64,000 nucleotides of DNA from Paragyromitra xinjiangensis (GCA_038503065.1 JBCAMK010000014.1:1736001-1800000), one strand, 5' to 3'; numbered from the stretch's first letter, positions 46,467 to 58,487 are shown. Numbers and translations: made by a program. The notes: generated by a model not told the origin, from the letters alone.

Positions 46467-46822
46467 AAGACTTCCTGCAAGCAATAGAACGAGTTCTATC
46501 GCGAAATAGACCTATTTTTGATGCTCTATCAGATAGAACAGGGTGTCTATCCAATTCTTATAGAAAAATTTCTACTCGCAGGAGTAGAACTATGGATTGA
46601 ATTCCAACTGTGACTTGCCACAATCAGCTAGACTACCAAGATTTATAGTTAGTGACTAGCTACAGTGGAAAATCCTTTACCGTGATCCCTAATTTGTCCT
46701 AGAGACAGAATAGAAATCCTATAGCTTGTAGAAGCTTTTGCTCTAATACGGGAACTGGGTCTATTCATAAATGGGTATCTATCTTCATAGATCTCGTTCT
46801 ATCGCTTGCGGGAAGTCCTCCA
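46467..46822. mobile_element. MITE-like element, ~355 bp, next to the amidase relic
   Basis: The left arm ACTTCCTGCAAGCAATAGAA, then CGAG, pairs with the reverse complement of the right arm ACTTCCCGCAAGCGATAGAA, then CGAG; two mismatches in 24. Weaker similarity (ATAGAC/ATAGAT) continues inside. No ORF. The target duplication is unclear. Confidence 0.7.
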
Positions 46823-48217
46823 CTATCTGAAGCCATCTTTTGGGAGGTTTTCTATATGTGACGCAAGGTCTTGATTTGGATCATTGGTTTCTCTGTATTT
46901 ACCTCATCTGGGATACTAATGATGAGCTGCTTGGTAGGTCTGGTATGCCCGGTCATGATCAAGAAACGATCAATTCGGTAAATGGGCCAGAACCTCAAGA
47001 CATGAAAGCTGTGAGTCAGGAGAGGGAGAGAGACTCACCTCCTGAGCAAACAGAAATTCAGGCATATATTCTTTTTCCCTCATATTTCCCTACTATTTAT
47101 CTGGTTAAGTCCACAGTATCGCGTGCACGCCACTTTGACAACGGTACGAGCTTGAAGAGTGCCTACGGTACCTGAAAACCAGGGGGGTCGACGGGGTTTA
47201 GACCGGGGGGAGAGCCGGTATTTGATTGGCTAGATTTCAGAATACAGAAGCTTCGAGTTTTGTCGGTGAAAGCACATTCTAACTGACAATTGTGTACCTG
47301 AATCCTCAACCTCTCATCGAGTACTGCGAGCAAGCGAGGTTTCTAGCAACCGAGGTCTAGGCCGAGTGATATATGGTGATGGACTCCCGAGCTCATAACC
47401 TCTAGTATCAAATGTACCGTGAAATTTTGTATAGTCATAAATTGCTTGACTAAGTGTTCAAAACTACGAGACCTAAAGACTCTGTATGGTGGGTGGGTAA
47501 TCGTACAGTAGCCAGGAGTGCAACACGGTTTTTCGAAATCAGGAAAATGTGATACAGCCACCAAAACTACATGTAGCCAAAAGCCCATGGAGCAAATCAC
47601 AAACAAGGTATCTCAATTAATCAGTGCATCAGGTATTCCAGGCCGGAACTTGAGCTCAAATATTGGCCCAAGCTTTTAGTCCGAATGAAAAGCTCTCATC
47701 TAGCTACGACACTTGGAAAAAAAACAATTGGAGAAAGCACAATGGAAACTACATCACCCGCATTCGGGAATCCGTGCCTGTCCTGTGCGTTTGCCAAGCT
47801 GCGCAAGTTCTTCCTCCTCGCCTAAAATCATTCCATCGACCTCCTCGTCGTATTGACAATGTTGTTTCTAATTACAAATACAAGGTCTAAGGCAAAAATT
47901 TCCCATCTCATATCAGCTCCATCGCGGACCTTCGTCTATAGTCTGCTATAAAAGCAACAGGATACCTATCCGTACCAGATATTAGCCAAACACTTCTGTT
48001 GCAAATCCCACAGAAGTCCTAACACCCACTCATTTTTGAGCGTGCAAACTCCACAATTTCTAGAAGTTCAATCCAACTCCGGCGAAGTGTGAACCCTCGC
48101 TGAGATACCCACTTCTCGAATTCGGAAATTGGTTGAGTTTGAGAAGCAGGCTGTCATCTTTATAAGGCGTATATCTGAAACCTCAACAACGAGGAGCGGC
48201 AAAAGGAGAAGTGTGCG
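46823..48217. other. Intergenic, nothing supported
   Basis: ORFs at 46840-47175 and 47663-47890 show no domain or splice support. Confidence 0.45.
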
Positions 48218-48955
48218 TTAAGGTGGCTGCTGGAACAGATTCTCATCACCCGGCTTTGGCACGAGCGGCAGGGATCCACCATATGCAATTGATGCCCTAG
48301 AGCCGCCAGTCTCCAGTTTTGCTTTACTGGCCAAGCTGTTGTCTTTGATGTGGTGTATCGGTTGAGATGGGTGTTTTAGGAGGCCTTGGGCATGGCTCAC
48401 CTGACCCTCCGGATTTGGAGGAGGTGATACTGCTCGCTTCAGCGGTGATGTTTGGCTGCGCAACATCTGTTGGTACAGTCTCTGAAAATGACATATCTCC
48501 GCAGCTCCTCCGGCGCATTGTCGTCCGCCGTCCCTGCCCTTCTCCATGATACACGGGACATTTTCTTGTACCCACTATTGCCACTTCGCACTCACTTTTT
48601 CTCGACTTTCTCTGGTCGCTGACAAACTCACAGTTATGGCTTGCGAGCTCGCCTTCAATCCCCTTTTATGGGTCAGTGTTGCAGTTAAGTGGGCAATCAT
48701 GTACGGTGTGGTGGGAGGGTCCACTGTCGCAAATTAGGATTTGAGAATTATGATAAGGGCCGAGATTTTTTGATTCAGGATCCCCTGTGCTGTGATCCGA
48801 GAGCGTCCCATTGAGATTCCATTAGCCCTAGATCCGTGCCTTTGATGCTGGAGAAGTACTTTCGTATCTTCCCATTCCATTGACTCAGTTTTGGATGTGG
48901 ATGTAGAGGATCCAGTCGTACTATCACATTCAAGGAAATGAGAAAAAGGCAGCAT
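48218..48955 (-). CDS. Doubtful hypothetical gene, Ser/Pro-rich
   Basis: Two polar frames on the minus strand (48955-48734 and 48584/48547-48218) have protein-like composition (for example SPLKRAVSPPPNPEGQ). I could not find a phase-consistent intron joining them with certainty. There is no domain, membrane segment or recognisable family. Listed for completeness only. Confidence 0.2.
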
Positions 48956-49525
48956 GATATATTGGGAGGGTGGTTAATACTTGTCTTAAAGTGCTGGGTA
49001 AGTAATGCGCGGAGAGAAAAGTCGAGTCAAGATGCGGTATAAGATGTGAATTTCTATAAGAGATGAGGGAAGGAGAGCCTCATTATACACAACTCCTTAC
49101 TCTAGCTATTAGCTTGTTCCTAAGCTCAACCCTGGCCCCAACAGCGGCCCAACCAGCGCACCAAGAAGCCTTAGGATTTACCTTGACAATAAATCACCTG
49201 AAAAGAAAATAGAGTAAATAAGCAAAATTTATGCCTCTATCTCTTGAATTTCTTGAATTTTCCTGATTTTAAGCGAGAGTCCACCTGCTGGTGCTGCCGA
49301 CAAGTTATTTAGGCTAGAGCAGCAGGTGACAATGGGAAAACGCCAATATCACCAATAATACGGGTATAAGCAAGCCGACCAAATTGATGCTGAGAACCGT
49401 TGAAACTAGACGCGCGTGCTTACAAAAGATAGTGCCTGGGTGAGAACTACCTCCAGGAAACGGGAATCTGAGAGCAGGTTTCTTGTGACTGATTCAAGGT
49501 GGGGGTGATTATGACACTGTTGCTC
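48956..49525. other. Intergenic, nothing seen
   Basis: AT-rich; no ORF or repeat of note. Confidence 0.5.
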
Positions 49526-49590
49526 AAGCTCCGTATCGCCTGGTTGGTACTGCGGTGGGTGACCACGTAGGAATCCCAGGTACTGAACTC
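49526..49590 (+). pseudogene. 5S rRNA 3'-half fragment
   Basis: AAGCTCCGTATCGCCTGGTT and onward to GGAATCCCAGGTACTGAACT matches the last 65 nt of the 5S gene at 28983-29100 with a handful of differences, and a six-T run follows. The 5' half (CATCCCGTCCGCTCT) is absent upstream. It is a truncated, presumably inactive copy. Confidence 0.85.
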
Positions 49591-51208
49591 TTTTTTCTTA
49601 TTTTATCATTTATTAAGTAGCGGTATTGGAGGATAGTCAAATTGTTTTATGTATACTCTAGATTAGAGAAGTTTGTCATGTGCAACCATTCTGTATCCAC
49701 TCAGGTCGGGGAGATAGAACAGGTCTTACAATTTTTCTCTGGTGACCCTGTAGAGCGGAATACCTATCCCGATATCCTATCTTCGCACCCCTGACCGAGA
49801 TACCAAGCGAGGCGTTGCTGGTGTTCTAGAAAGTTCTGGACCTGCGGAGTCAAGGCGCCTCGCTAAGTTTAGGTATAATGTCCAATAGTAAGAAAACCCT
49901 AACCCTAGTGGTGAGGAAATTGACACTGCCTACTCTATATTCGTAGAGCGTACGAATGAATGCCTATGGTGGTGCAAGAAGTCTTGGGGGGTAGGATATC
50001 CACAGTATCCTATTGGGTTGCCCCTGGCAATTGACCAAAGCACTAGGTATTACTCTCAGTGGAGTTCATTCACAAATTAGGATAAGAGACCCCAGAGTTT
50101 CAGTTCACTGCAGTTGAGGTTGAGGTTGAGGTTGGGGGTTATAATCAGTGGTTTCCAGTCAGCGTCGCAAAAACACGTGTGAATACCCCAGGCCTGACGC
50201 ACTTGCTTCTGAAGACTTTTCGCATCGCACCAATATAGTTATCCAGACAAGCCAGAGAACCTGCGCACCGCAGCAGCCTGCAGGTGGAATGGCGTCGTAC
50301 CTAGAGAACCTGGACAAATAGGTATTGCATACCCCCCTCTGTATCAGATATCAATCTTTGCATTTCCAAATTCATGATGTCATCTATCTCCTAGGCTTCA
50401 TCACGTGATTTCCCGCCTCGTTTTCGAACACCATCAAATTCTGGAGACAGGGCGCTCTCCTAAGAGGGCTGGAAACTTGAAGAGCTGATAGGGTGGTTCA
50501 TCTGCTTCTCGCAGGCGTCCAGCCTGCTGCTATTCTAGTGGGATAGGTATTGTTAAATATCTGTTGTGAAATACCCGATTCGGCCATCGCAACAATTCTC
50601 AATTATACTACCACGTACATCGCATCGAACGTGAACCAGCGAAATGTCCATGCTAACCCTCTTATCCTCGAAACTTCTCGGTGGTAAAGATCAAGTCCTT
50701 TCGTCCTCTTAGCATTTCCAATATGATGCAAGGAGGTGTGGGGGGGTTGGTAGGCCTCTTCAGACCCTCGTACAAAAAGATTCGTTAGCAAAACTACGAC
50801 CAAATAACGCCATCAAAGAGGGACTATAAGTTGCTGTAACCCTGGTTTCACATTTGCATCGGTTCGATCAGTTATCTAAAGCCTCAACTACTTTCTTCAG
50901 GGTTTTGATTGGTCAAATTAACCAAAGGGTGTGAAGAACTTTCGCAGCCCCCACGCCTTCTCCCTCCAGAGCTGTTGTGGCTGCTTTCCGTGGATCGGTT
51001 TCACCAGTAGCAAAAACTGAGTTTATAGGCTACCCAGGCATACGTATGTGATATCGCCAGCCAATGATCAATTAGTCTCCGAGGATGTCGTGATGTCTTT
51101 TATCCTCGCTGTTTCCTACCCCTCGAGTTCATCAGAAATACGAGACTGAAACCTTGGCTTCCAACTTCCAAGAGATACCCAAAGCCCTCCAAGACTTATT
51201 GACTGAAT
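49591..51208. other. Intergenic
   Basis: Contains a telomere-like motif at 49895-49908 and a GAGGTT hexamer run at about 50114-50136. No supported gene. The upstream exon of the NLR gene, if any, would lie near 51100-51208. Confidence 0.45.
49895..49908. repeat. Telomere-like motif
   Basis: AACCCTAACCCTAG in intergenic sequence. Confidence 0.8.
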
Positions 51209-54200
51209 ATGAGGTATGGATCTATTTCAGCACCTGCGAGCTGTCAAAAAGCTAATCAAGCCAGTTTCCCCCGTTCTCCTTGGGTTGTTGCGCAAGAGAG
51301 ATATCTCGATGGACTGAGCGATGAGGATAAAGCTCTTTTTCGCAGTGCGTCCGCGGAAAATTTGCTCTATAGCACCAGCGCGGCTCAAATCCTTCACAAA
51401 AAGGGTAGTACATCAAGAAATGTAGCAAAGAAACTTCAACCCCTCATTGCTGCAATCTCTCAATACGGCAACGCTTTTGACGTTATATCTAATACCGCTC
51501 CGTTCATTGCGCCGGTTTGGGGTGGTTTACGTGTTCTTTTACATGTATGGTCCCAGGTTTTTGGGGTTCGATCGAGACCTATTGCTAAAAGGAAATTTAC
51601 GTTTTAGATAGCTCACGAGTTTGGTGTTTACTATATGAAACTTATCGATATGCTGGAGAGGATAGGGGATGTGATTCCCCGATTTAAATCCTACGAGACA
51701 CTGTTTCCGAAGCACGAACGGCTCCTTGATTCCCTTTCAGCTGTTTATCTCGATATAATAACTTTTTGTGTCGACGCGAAAGCTATCTTCCAAAAGGCTA
51801 AGAAGAAAAAATGTAGGTCTTACTACCGATGCTTCGAGTAAGTATATTCTGACATCTAGGTGCCTAAAGCTCGTTATCGAATTCTAAGAGTTCGAAGTGG
51901 CCTGCAAGCGTTTAGGGTGGTTTGGAAGCCATTCGAAGAAAAGTTTGGGGAGGTAATAGAAAAGTTCCGTCGAAATGCGGAAAAAGTTGAAATGGAGGTA
52001 AAATTGGCCAATATGAACGAGCAGGTAGTGGAGAGGAGGGAGCAGGGACGCGAAAGAGATGCCCAGGACTTGGAACGGATAATATCGAAAACTGAGAGAA
52101 AAAGACAACTCCTCTTACATGAAGGTGAGTAGCGCTCTTACTTATACTAGTATTTCACAGCAGGCTAAATATTTATAGAGCGACGTCGTGATAATCTGCT
52201 AAAGAGATTATCACGATGCGATCAGGATTACAAACATCGCGTCATCAAGAGGCCACGAGTGGAAGGTACCAGTCGGTGGATGCTAAACTCTCCCGAGTTT
52301 AATTCCTGGTTGGAGGCAGCTGGTTCTTCGTGTCTGTGGTGCTATGGGATTCGTATGTGCTTTCGAGATTGGAAACTTGTTCTATCGTTACTAACAGTTG
52401 GAAAACAGCTGGCTCTGGGAAATCAATCGTGACGTATTTCACCTGATCATTCTTTCTCTAGCAGATTGGACCAGATCATACTAACTTGGCTATTCTAATA
52501 GGTCTGTTATTATTGACACCATTAAAGAAGAACAAATATGGGATGGAGCTTCATTGGCTTGGTTCTACTGTGACTATATGGAAACGGAAACCCTCGAACC
52601 ACCAGAAATTGTCGGTAGTATCATCAAGCAATTACTGCCTACCCATTTACTCCCAATGTCTATCGACCTCCAACTGCAACTGGAGCAGATCTACGATAAT
52701 AGTCGTGTTCCCGATATAGAAGAACTATTCGACATGCTTTCACGGGTTATCAGTCAACTGTCGAAAGTTTTTATTGTTCTTGATGGCCTAGACGAATGCA
52801 AGGAGGGAGAGAGGTATCTCTTTTTACGGCGGCTCCAGGACTTATCAAATTCTTCTACAACCCCTGTTAAGTTATTCATCGCAAGCCGAGAAGAGGTAGA
52901 TATTAAAGAAGCAATTGGAAATTCTCTTTCCATCCGAACCGCAGGACCACAGGTCTCGTTGGATATTGCCGCTGTCGTTCGAAACCTAGTCCAAACGAGG
53001 GTGGAAGGAAGAAGGAGCTGGTCACAGGATCCTGTTCTTTTACAGGAGATTGTTGATGCACTTATTGCCGGTGCGAGGGGAATGTGAGGACCGTCTGAAA
53101 CTCTCAAGTTGTCAGCTAGAACAATGACATTGCTGATCAATGACCTCTAGGTTTCTTTGGGTGATACTACAACTTCAAGATATTTGCGAAGAGCTATCTG
53201 AAGATGGGGTGAGATATGCTCTTGGACGTCTTCCTGATGGATTGAATGAAACGTTCATCAGAGCGTTGCAAAAGATTAAGATGCGGGGCTCGGAGTCTCA
53301 AGTTAAAACTGCTAGAACTCTCTTCATGTGGCTGGTGGGTAGTAGGAGGGCCCTTACAATAGACGAATTAAAGGAGGCGGTATCGATTACACCAGGCGAT
53401 GCGGGTTTACATAAGGGAAAGATACCAGACGAGGCCCAGCTTATAAGGGTTTGCGGAAACCTGATTACCCACGACCCACAGGAAGGTACTATCAAGTTAG
53501 CACATTACACCGTACAACAGTTTCTTCTCTCACAGCCTTCAGAGCTGGAGAAGACCCATCAAATTCCAGATTTCCATCTTCAGCTTGATCATGCCAACGT
53601 TCAAATTGGCCATATCTGTATGACTTATCTCTGCTTTTCAGCGTTCGAGACCCAGATTGTCCTGAGAACGCGAGGAGATCTGTCAGCGTCAGATAATATG
53701 CTTCTGCGATCGCCTGTATTGGATTGGGTTCCGCAGATGAGTGGCTTTAATCAGGCCCAGACCACTGTGTGGAATATATTCAGAGGAAATATGCTCTCTT
53801 CAACAGGCCCAACCTCTGATATAGACTTCTCCAAACATCTTTACTGGCTAAAGAAGCCTTCCGGGGATTTCACGCATCAATATAAGTTCCTTGGGTATGC
53901 CATAGAATTTTGGGTGCAACACGCTGCATCATTCACCCCGGAACAAACTGAAATATGGAAACAGTTTGAAAACCTTGCGCTTGAGCGGAGACTGTTTTTC
54001 GATTTTCGGCCCTGGCTGGCAGGCAATTTTGCCAAATCTTCGCACACCCTATGCGCATTTCGATGGGCGTTGGAGAATACTCACGAGCCTTTGCTAAGGT
54101 TGACTCTTAGCTCAAGTGAATACGACTGGAATTTCCTTAGCTGCGCTCTCGGAAATAGCGAACACGCGGTATGCTTTGCATCGCAGATGGGTTATGAACG

Positions 54201-54543
54201 ACTCGTGAAGATTCTCTTGCCCGCTTTTTCGAGCTCTTTTAGCAAGGACACCAAAAAAAACACGGAGGTTCTTATAAGGTCTGTGAAATTGGCTATATCG
54301 AATCACCACACTGGCATCGCTATAGCTCTTCTCCACAACTTTGAAGATTTAGAGGAGCTATTACCCGGCGGGCCTTTAGATGAGGTATTTGAAACGGTAT
54401 TAAGGGGAGGTCATGAGCAAATCTCGGAGTTGTTACGCAGCAGCTTTGGTTTCGGTAGTCTGAACCACAGAGTGATTGAAGAACGAAAGGCATGTCATAT
54501 CCTTTTATTTGAAAATTTCTTCTCAGAAAAATGTTTTTGCTAA
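51209..54543 (+). CDS. NLR-type STAND protein: N-terminal fungal NLR domain + NACHT, 991 aa, seven exons
   Basis: Exons 51209-51544, 51608-51837, 51889-52124, 52179-52352, 52409-52433, 52502-53083 and 53151-54543. All six introns (51-68 bp) are GT-AG, and the phases sum to 2976 nt exactly. The N-terminal ~200 aa (LDGLSDEDKALFRSASAENL, NAFDVISNTAPFIAPVWGGL, IGDVIPRFKSYETLFP) is the helical domain that precedes NACHT in many fungal NLRs (DUF7708-like). A coiled coil follows. NACHT: Walker A GIPGSGKSIVT at 324-334, Walker B FIVLDGLDEC near 424-433, sensor-like LFIASREE, then GMFLWVILQLQDICEEL and a winged-helix region (AHYTVQQFLLS). The ~350-residue C-terminus shows no obvious ANK, WD or TPR repeats. 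Likely a cytosolic switch in heterokaryon incompatibility or immunity. The start codon could be further upstream. Confidence 0.88.
52409..52433 (+). other. 25-nt exon carrying the Walker A motif
   Basis: The acceptor AAAACAG ends 52408 and the donor GTATTT starts 52434. The 25 nt encode most of PGSGKSIVT, with the first and last codons split by the flanking introns (56 and 68 bp). The fit of phase on both sides supports the model. Confidence 0.8.
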
Positions 54544-55749
54544 GAGGGATGCACTCGCCAAGGGCGATATATACGGAATAAATCTCTTGTCTTTGGGCGG
54601 AGCATATGAGAATCCAGGTCTTCTGGGAGCGGCAGATCAACCCGCCGGTGTTGAGTAAGGCTACCCTAAACGTGCAGAAGACTATCCTCGGTGCTTTTAA
54701 ACCTTTATTAATACTTATGTGATAGTATAATTGCTGTTCATGGACTCTACGGGAACCCGTGGGCTACATGGGCTGATAGATTATCTGGAACTAACTGGCT
54801 CAGGGACTTCTTGCCAGACCTCGTGAGGTTTCCTAACTCTCGAATAATGACATTTGGCTACAAATCACACCTCATGTTCAGCAAGTCGGGTTTGGGGATT
54901 CAAGAGTCCGCAATTAATTTGCTTGAGCTGATTGATAAATGGCAACAAGGGACTTCAGGGCCCCGACGCATCATTTTCATATGCCATGACTTTGGGGGAC
55001 TGGTTGTAAAAAAGGTAAACTTTTACAAGATTATTTTGACATCGCTAATGGCAGATAGGCACTTATCTTGGCACATGTAAGAGGGGGTGAGTTTCGCTTT
55101 TTCAGGAATTGTTGTCACGGAATCGTCTTCCTAGGAACGCCCCATCGCGAGTTAGAATCTATGGGAGCATCGGAGGTATATACAACTGCAGCTATTGATA
55201 TTGCTCGCTCCCTCAAACCGACTAGGGCTAGGGAGCCCCTTGAAGAAGACATTCGGAATGCTTCGAGTACTTTACGATTGATCTCGGAGCAGTTTCTTGT
55301 GTGTTCGCAAGATTTAGAGATCGTTTCAATTTACCGGGAACAGACTCGGGATATAAGATTACCGTCGGTATGTTGACTCTTAATCGTAACTATTCCCACG
55401 CATCTAGCCGATTTTTCTGACTCTTTCGGGCTTCAAGCTCGCTGACACCATTTCGACCATCCTGAATATCCGTCGGGAAACAATCCTGTTCACTGATGCA
55501 GATCACCGTGCGATGTGCAGATTTACCAGCAATAAATCCGATAGGTTCGTGGATTTGGGGGTGGAGATTTCGAAGATGGTTAAGAGCGCTTCGGAGCGCC
55601 CGCGTCCTACACGCGATAATGTGGTGCCTCCTGTCAATCTATGGTCGGGGTCACCTACGGACCGAGGGGTTTCAATTCTCCCCAACCATAGCACTAGAGG
55701 TAGCCAAGGCATTCGTCGGGCCTCCCGATCAGCTATCGCACAAAATTAG
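54476..55749 (+). CDS. SERAC1/PGAP1-like alpha/beta-hydrolase domain protein, nucleophile altered, 5' end unclear
   Basis: Exons (open frame) 54476-54654, 54726-55014, 55059-55367 and 55438-55749; introns 71, 44 and 70 bp with matching phase. Motifs: VDIIAVHGLYGNPWATW (oxyanion region), RIMTFGYKSHLMFS, IIFICHDFGGLVVKK, CHGIVFLGTPHREL, and DADHRAMCRF, which holds the usual late His. The family nucleophile elbow is [G/C]HSLGG. Here codon 54988-54990 is GAC (Asp), so hydrolysis is unlikely. The first exon has no in-frame ATG and overlaps the end of the NACHT gene by 68 nt in another frame. It is either spliced to something upstream or a truncated remnant. In fungi this domain usually sits at the N-terminus of NLR proteins, not after them. 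Confidence 0.65.
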
Positions 55750-56821
55750 ATAATATTTATGTAGCTGTAGAACGAGCGGAACAGTAATAGGATTAGGCAT
55801 AGTAATTCCCTTCATTCCCTTAAGTCAAACTCTCATAGGAGAGAAGTACGAATGAGGTAGAAACCCAATGGCTCAACTAGATATGTCGATATCGTCTAGG
55901 ATTAGCATTGATAGCTAAGGTTTCATATCACTACCTTTTCTCTAAACCTACAACTTCTCTTTTTTCCAGCTAACTGCTTCTTCTGTAGTTTATCAAATAC
56001 CCAAGATAATTATTATCACTAGTGTAGCACGCCATGAACGAATTAATACCATCAATTACCGTCAAAGTAAGGCTTACTGGCTAATCGGCAGTGGTGTTAC
56101 TCGGTCCCCTGACTGCCCAATAGTTGGATAGATATAGAGATCGTGCGATAGGCACAGCTAAATCACGTACTTTACACCACATTAGATGTGCGCAGTGGCA
56201 AAAGTGTAAATACATGACCCAGGATTGGTAATATGCCAATGGTAAAGGGCTTATCACCAAGACTCCATTCCCCTCATACCCCTCAGCCTAACCAATCCGA
56301 TCAACCAAACGAAGCCCCAAAACGCCCATCCAACTATATTCCTCAGCCTTGTGTAACCAACCCCACAACTGCACGGCACTTGCCATATCTCAAGGTGGGG
56401 TAGATGCAAAAATACCTAGTTGACCTTCGTATGCGGGCCGACCTGCAGCGAGGGGGAAGTACCGGGATATCTTAGAGCAGAGGTAGGTGCCTGGGTTTCC
56501 GATGTCCACATTTCTTATCGATAGCTAGCCAGATAGTCCTTACTTGCCGACACGCTGAACTACTGGATAGATACTTTATTTTTTTGTTGAAATCAGATTC
56601 AGGCCTGTGAGGATATTTTATGAGTTATATTCCGGGCCTTAGAGAACGCCACCGTCGGTATTGATATCTGTGACTCAGGGTGCTTGTTTGAGTAGCGATT
56701 GGGGTTTACATAAGTGGGTGTGAATTCCGTGCACCAGTGCTTGATAGATAATTGAGTATCGTATCTTCATAGTTTCAAAGAGTATCTAGTACTGATTCCA
56801 CCAAAACCACTATCAGCAACT
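55750..56821. other. Intergenic, nothing seen
   Basis: AT-rich. No NACHT or repeat domain follows the hydrolase, so if it was the front of an NLR, the rest is gone. Confidence 0.5.
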
Positions 56822-58487
56822 ATGGCGCCCCAAGTTAAAGAACTGCAAATGCTTCTAAACCCCGCGAAAGCAGGATTAATGTCCTTTCCTGGCATCACTT
56901 TCGAAAGCGCGCGCACAGCCAGCGAGCTCCTCAAGAAAAATGAGCTGGACTACCACGGGTTCTTCCATCACTACGGTACGCGCGATAACTCCAGTCCTAC
57001 AACAAAATACTGACGTCACAGGCTTCCATGTATACCCTCTACCCAATCCCATACCATCAGCCTCTAACATTCCTAGAACCATATGGTTGAGGATCTTCTT
57101 GCCTGCTACGACTTCGGCGCTACTCCTGAGAACCTCCATAATATCTACAATCGAGTGAAACAAGTCCAGCGCCCACGTCCGGAGGTTGACCCGAAGGCAC
57201 TCGTGGATCTATCAGATGAGAGCGAATGGCATAAGTATCTAGGCAACAACAACCACTACGTTGACTTTCTGGTGTTTTTCCAGAAAGAGATGGAGGAGAT
57301 TGGGTTAGAGGCGATGTTGGATAAGAGGTTGTTTGGCGGGACAGAAGTGGCAGATGATCTTTTTATGAGGTGTTTTGCAGGTAAGTACTGTTGGGAGGTA
57401 TTGTGGTGAGTGCTAATGGAGGGGGGGAGTAGGGATTTATCACGCAATTATTCGGGTTGGGTCTGGATTGGAGTTTGGATTGCCGGCCTTGGTTGCAGAA
57501 GGGTTATCGTTGGCGGCGTCCAGTGGAGAGTGGCCAGCTGAGTTTCTTCGGAAGGCAGAGAAAGAAGCTAGGGCTGCGAAGGTAGGTCTATATTCTAGTA
57601 TTGAGGCTCAGTACTGATTACGATGTGTAGGAGGCTGAGGGAAAGTCACTTAAAGTGCTTCTTGACGAGATATATAACGACAAGAGGGTACGAGAGTCCG
57701 CAGGGGCGAAGCACCCATTGGTATATTTACCATTTCTTGCAGCTGCAATAAACGAGATTGTTTCGTACACAGCGCAGTATCGTGTGCCCGTCGACCAGCT
57801 TGACGAGAAGCTTGCGGAATCGATCAACGTGGGAGGTATATCTATACGAATCCAACTGAACCTGTTAAGCGTATACAAGCTAATCCATCCCGAGCGTTCA
57901 TACTCGGCGGAGCAATGAGAAAGGACAAAGAGGTCAAGATTGATTTCTTCTTGATGCACAGCATTACGTCTTCTATATTCCTTACTACGATCTTTGCTCA
58001 GGACTGGATCGCTCCGGAGAAGAAGGCTAGGTTTTTGGAGTGGAAAACTCGGTTTGATTTGCTCACGTATGCTGCTGTTGGTGCGCCGAAGCTGTATATG
58101 GATGAGATTCAGAACTATGCCCCGAAAGTCCCACATGACGGTGCTGGAAATCCGTGGCTGGGTATCATCGAGAGGGGGTTAAGGGTGGAGGATGATGGGC
58201 ATACCATTAAGACTATTAGGTCATTGATTAATGGGGAGAGGGCATGTGCAAAGTATAGCGATTCTGGGAATGACTGGCCAGTCGTGGGAGACATGTGGTG
58301 GAAGATTGGGGCGATGAGTTAGTGATGCTTTCCTCGAGGGGTTAGCTGTAGTTGTGCTGACGGGTTTGCAGGTCTCGACAGTGCTGAGGGATGTGGTGAC
58401 TGCGAAGGGGGTCCTCGTGCCTGGGTGAGAGGGGCAGGCTTTGATGAGGCGTGGGCTGTATTTGGGCCTAGGAAGGCGAACCTCTGA
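56822..58487 (+). CDS. Questin oxidase-like (AflY/DUF4243) protein, 457 aa, seven exons
   Basis: Exons 56822-56975, 57022-57029, 57077-57380, 57433-57581, 57631-57835, 57880-58317 and 58372-58487; introns 46, 47, 52, 49, 44 and 54 bp; total 1374 nt including the stop. The diagnostic stretch HHYGFHNHMVEDLLACYDFG is assembled from three exons, the middle one only 8 nt. Other family marks: HYVDFLVFFQKEMEEIG, IYHAIIRVGSGLEFG, LPALVAEGLSLAA, KIDFFLMHSITSSIF and a C-terminal RGAGFDEAW. Members such as questin oxidase catalyse cofactor-poor Baeyer-Villiger-like ring opening of anthraquinone-type polyketides, and AflY acts in aflatoxin synthesis. No polyketide synthase lies in the window, so the substrate is unknown. 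Confidence 0.88.
57022..57029 (+). other. 8-nt microexon (GCTTCCAT)
   Basis: Preceded by CACAG (ending 57021) and followed by GTATAC. With the preceding G it encodes Gly-Phe-His, which completes the conserved GFHNH motif. Upstream exon phase 1 plus 8 nt gives phase 0. Omitting it would shift the frame and lose the motif. Confidence 0.8.
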
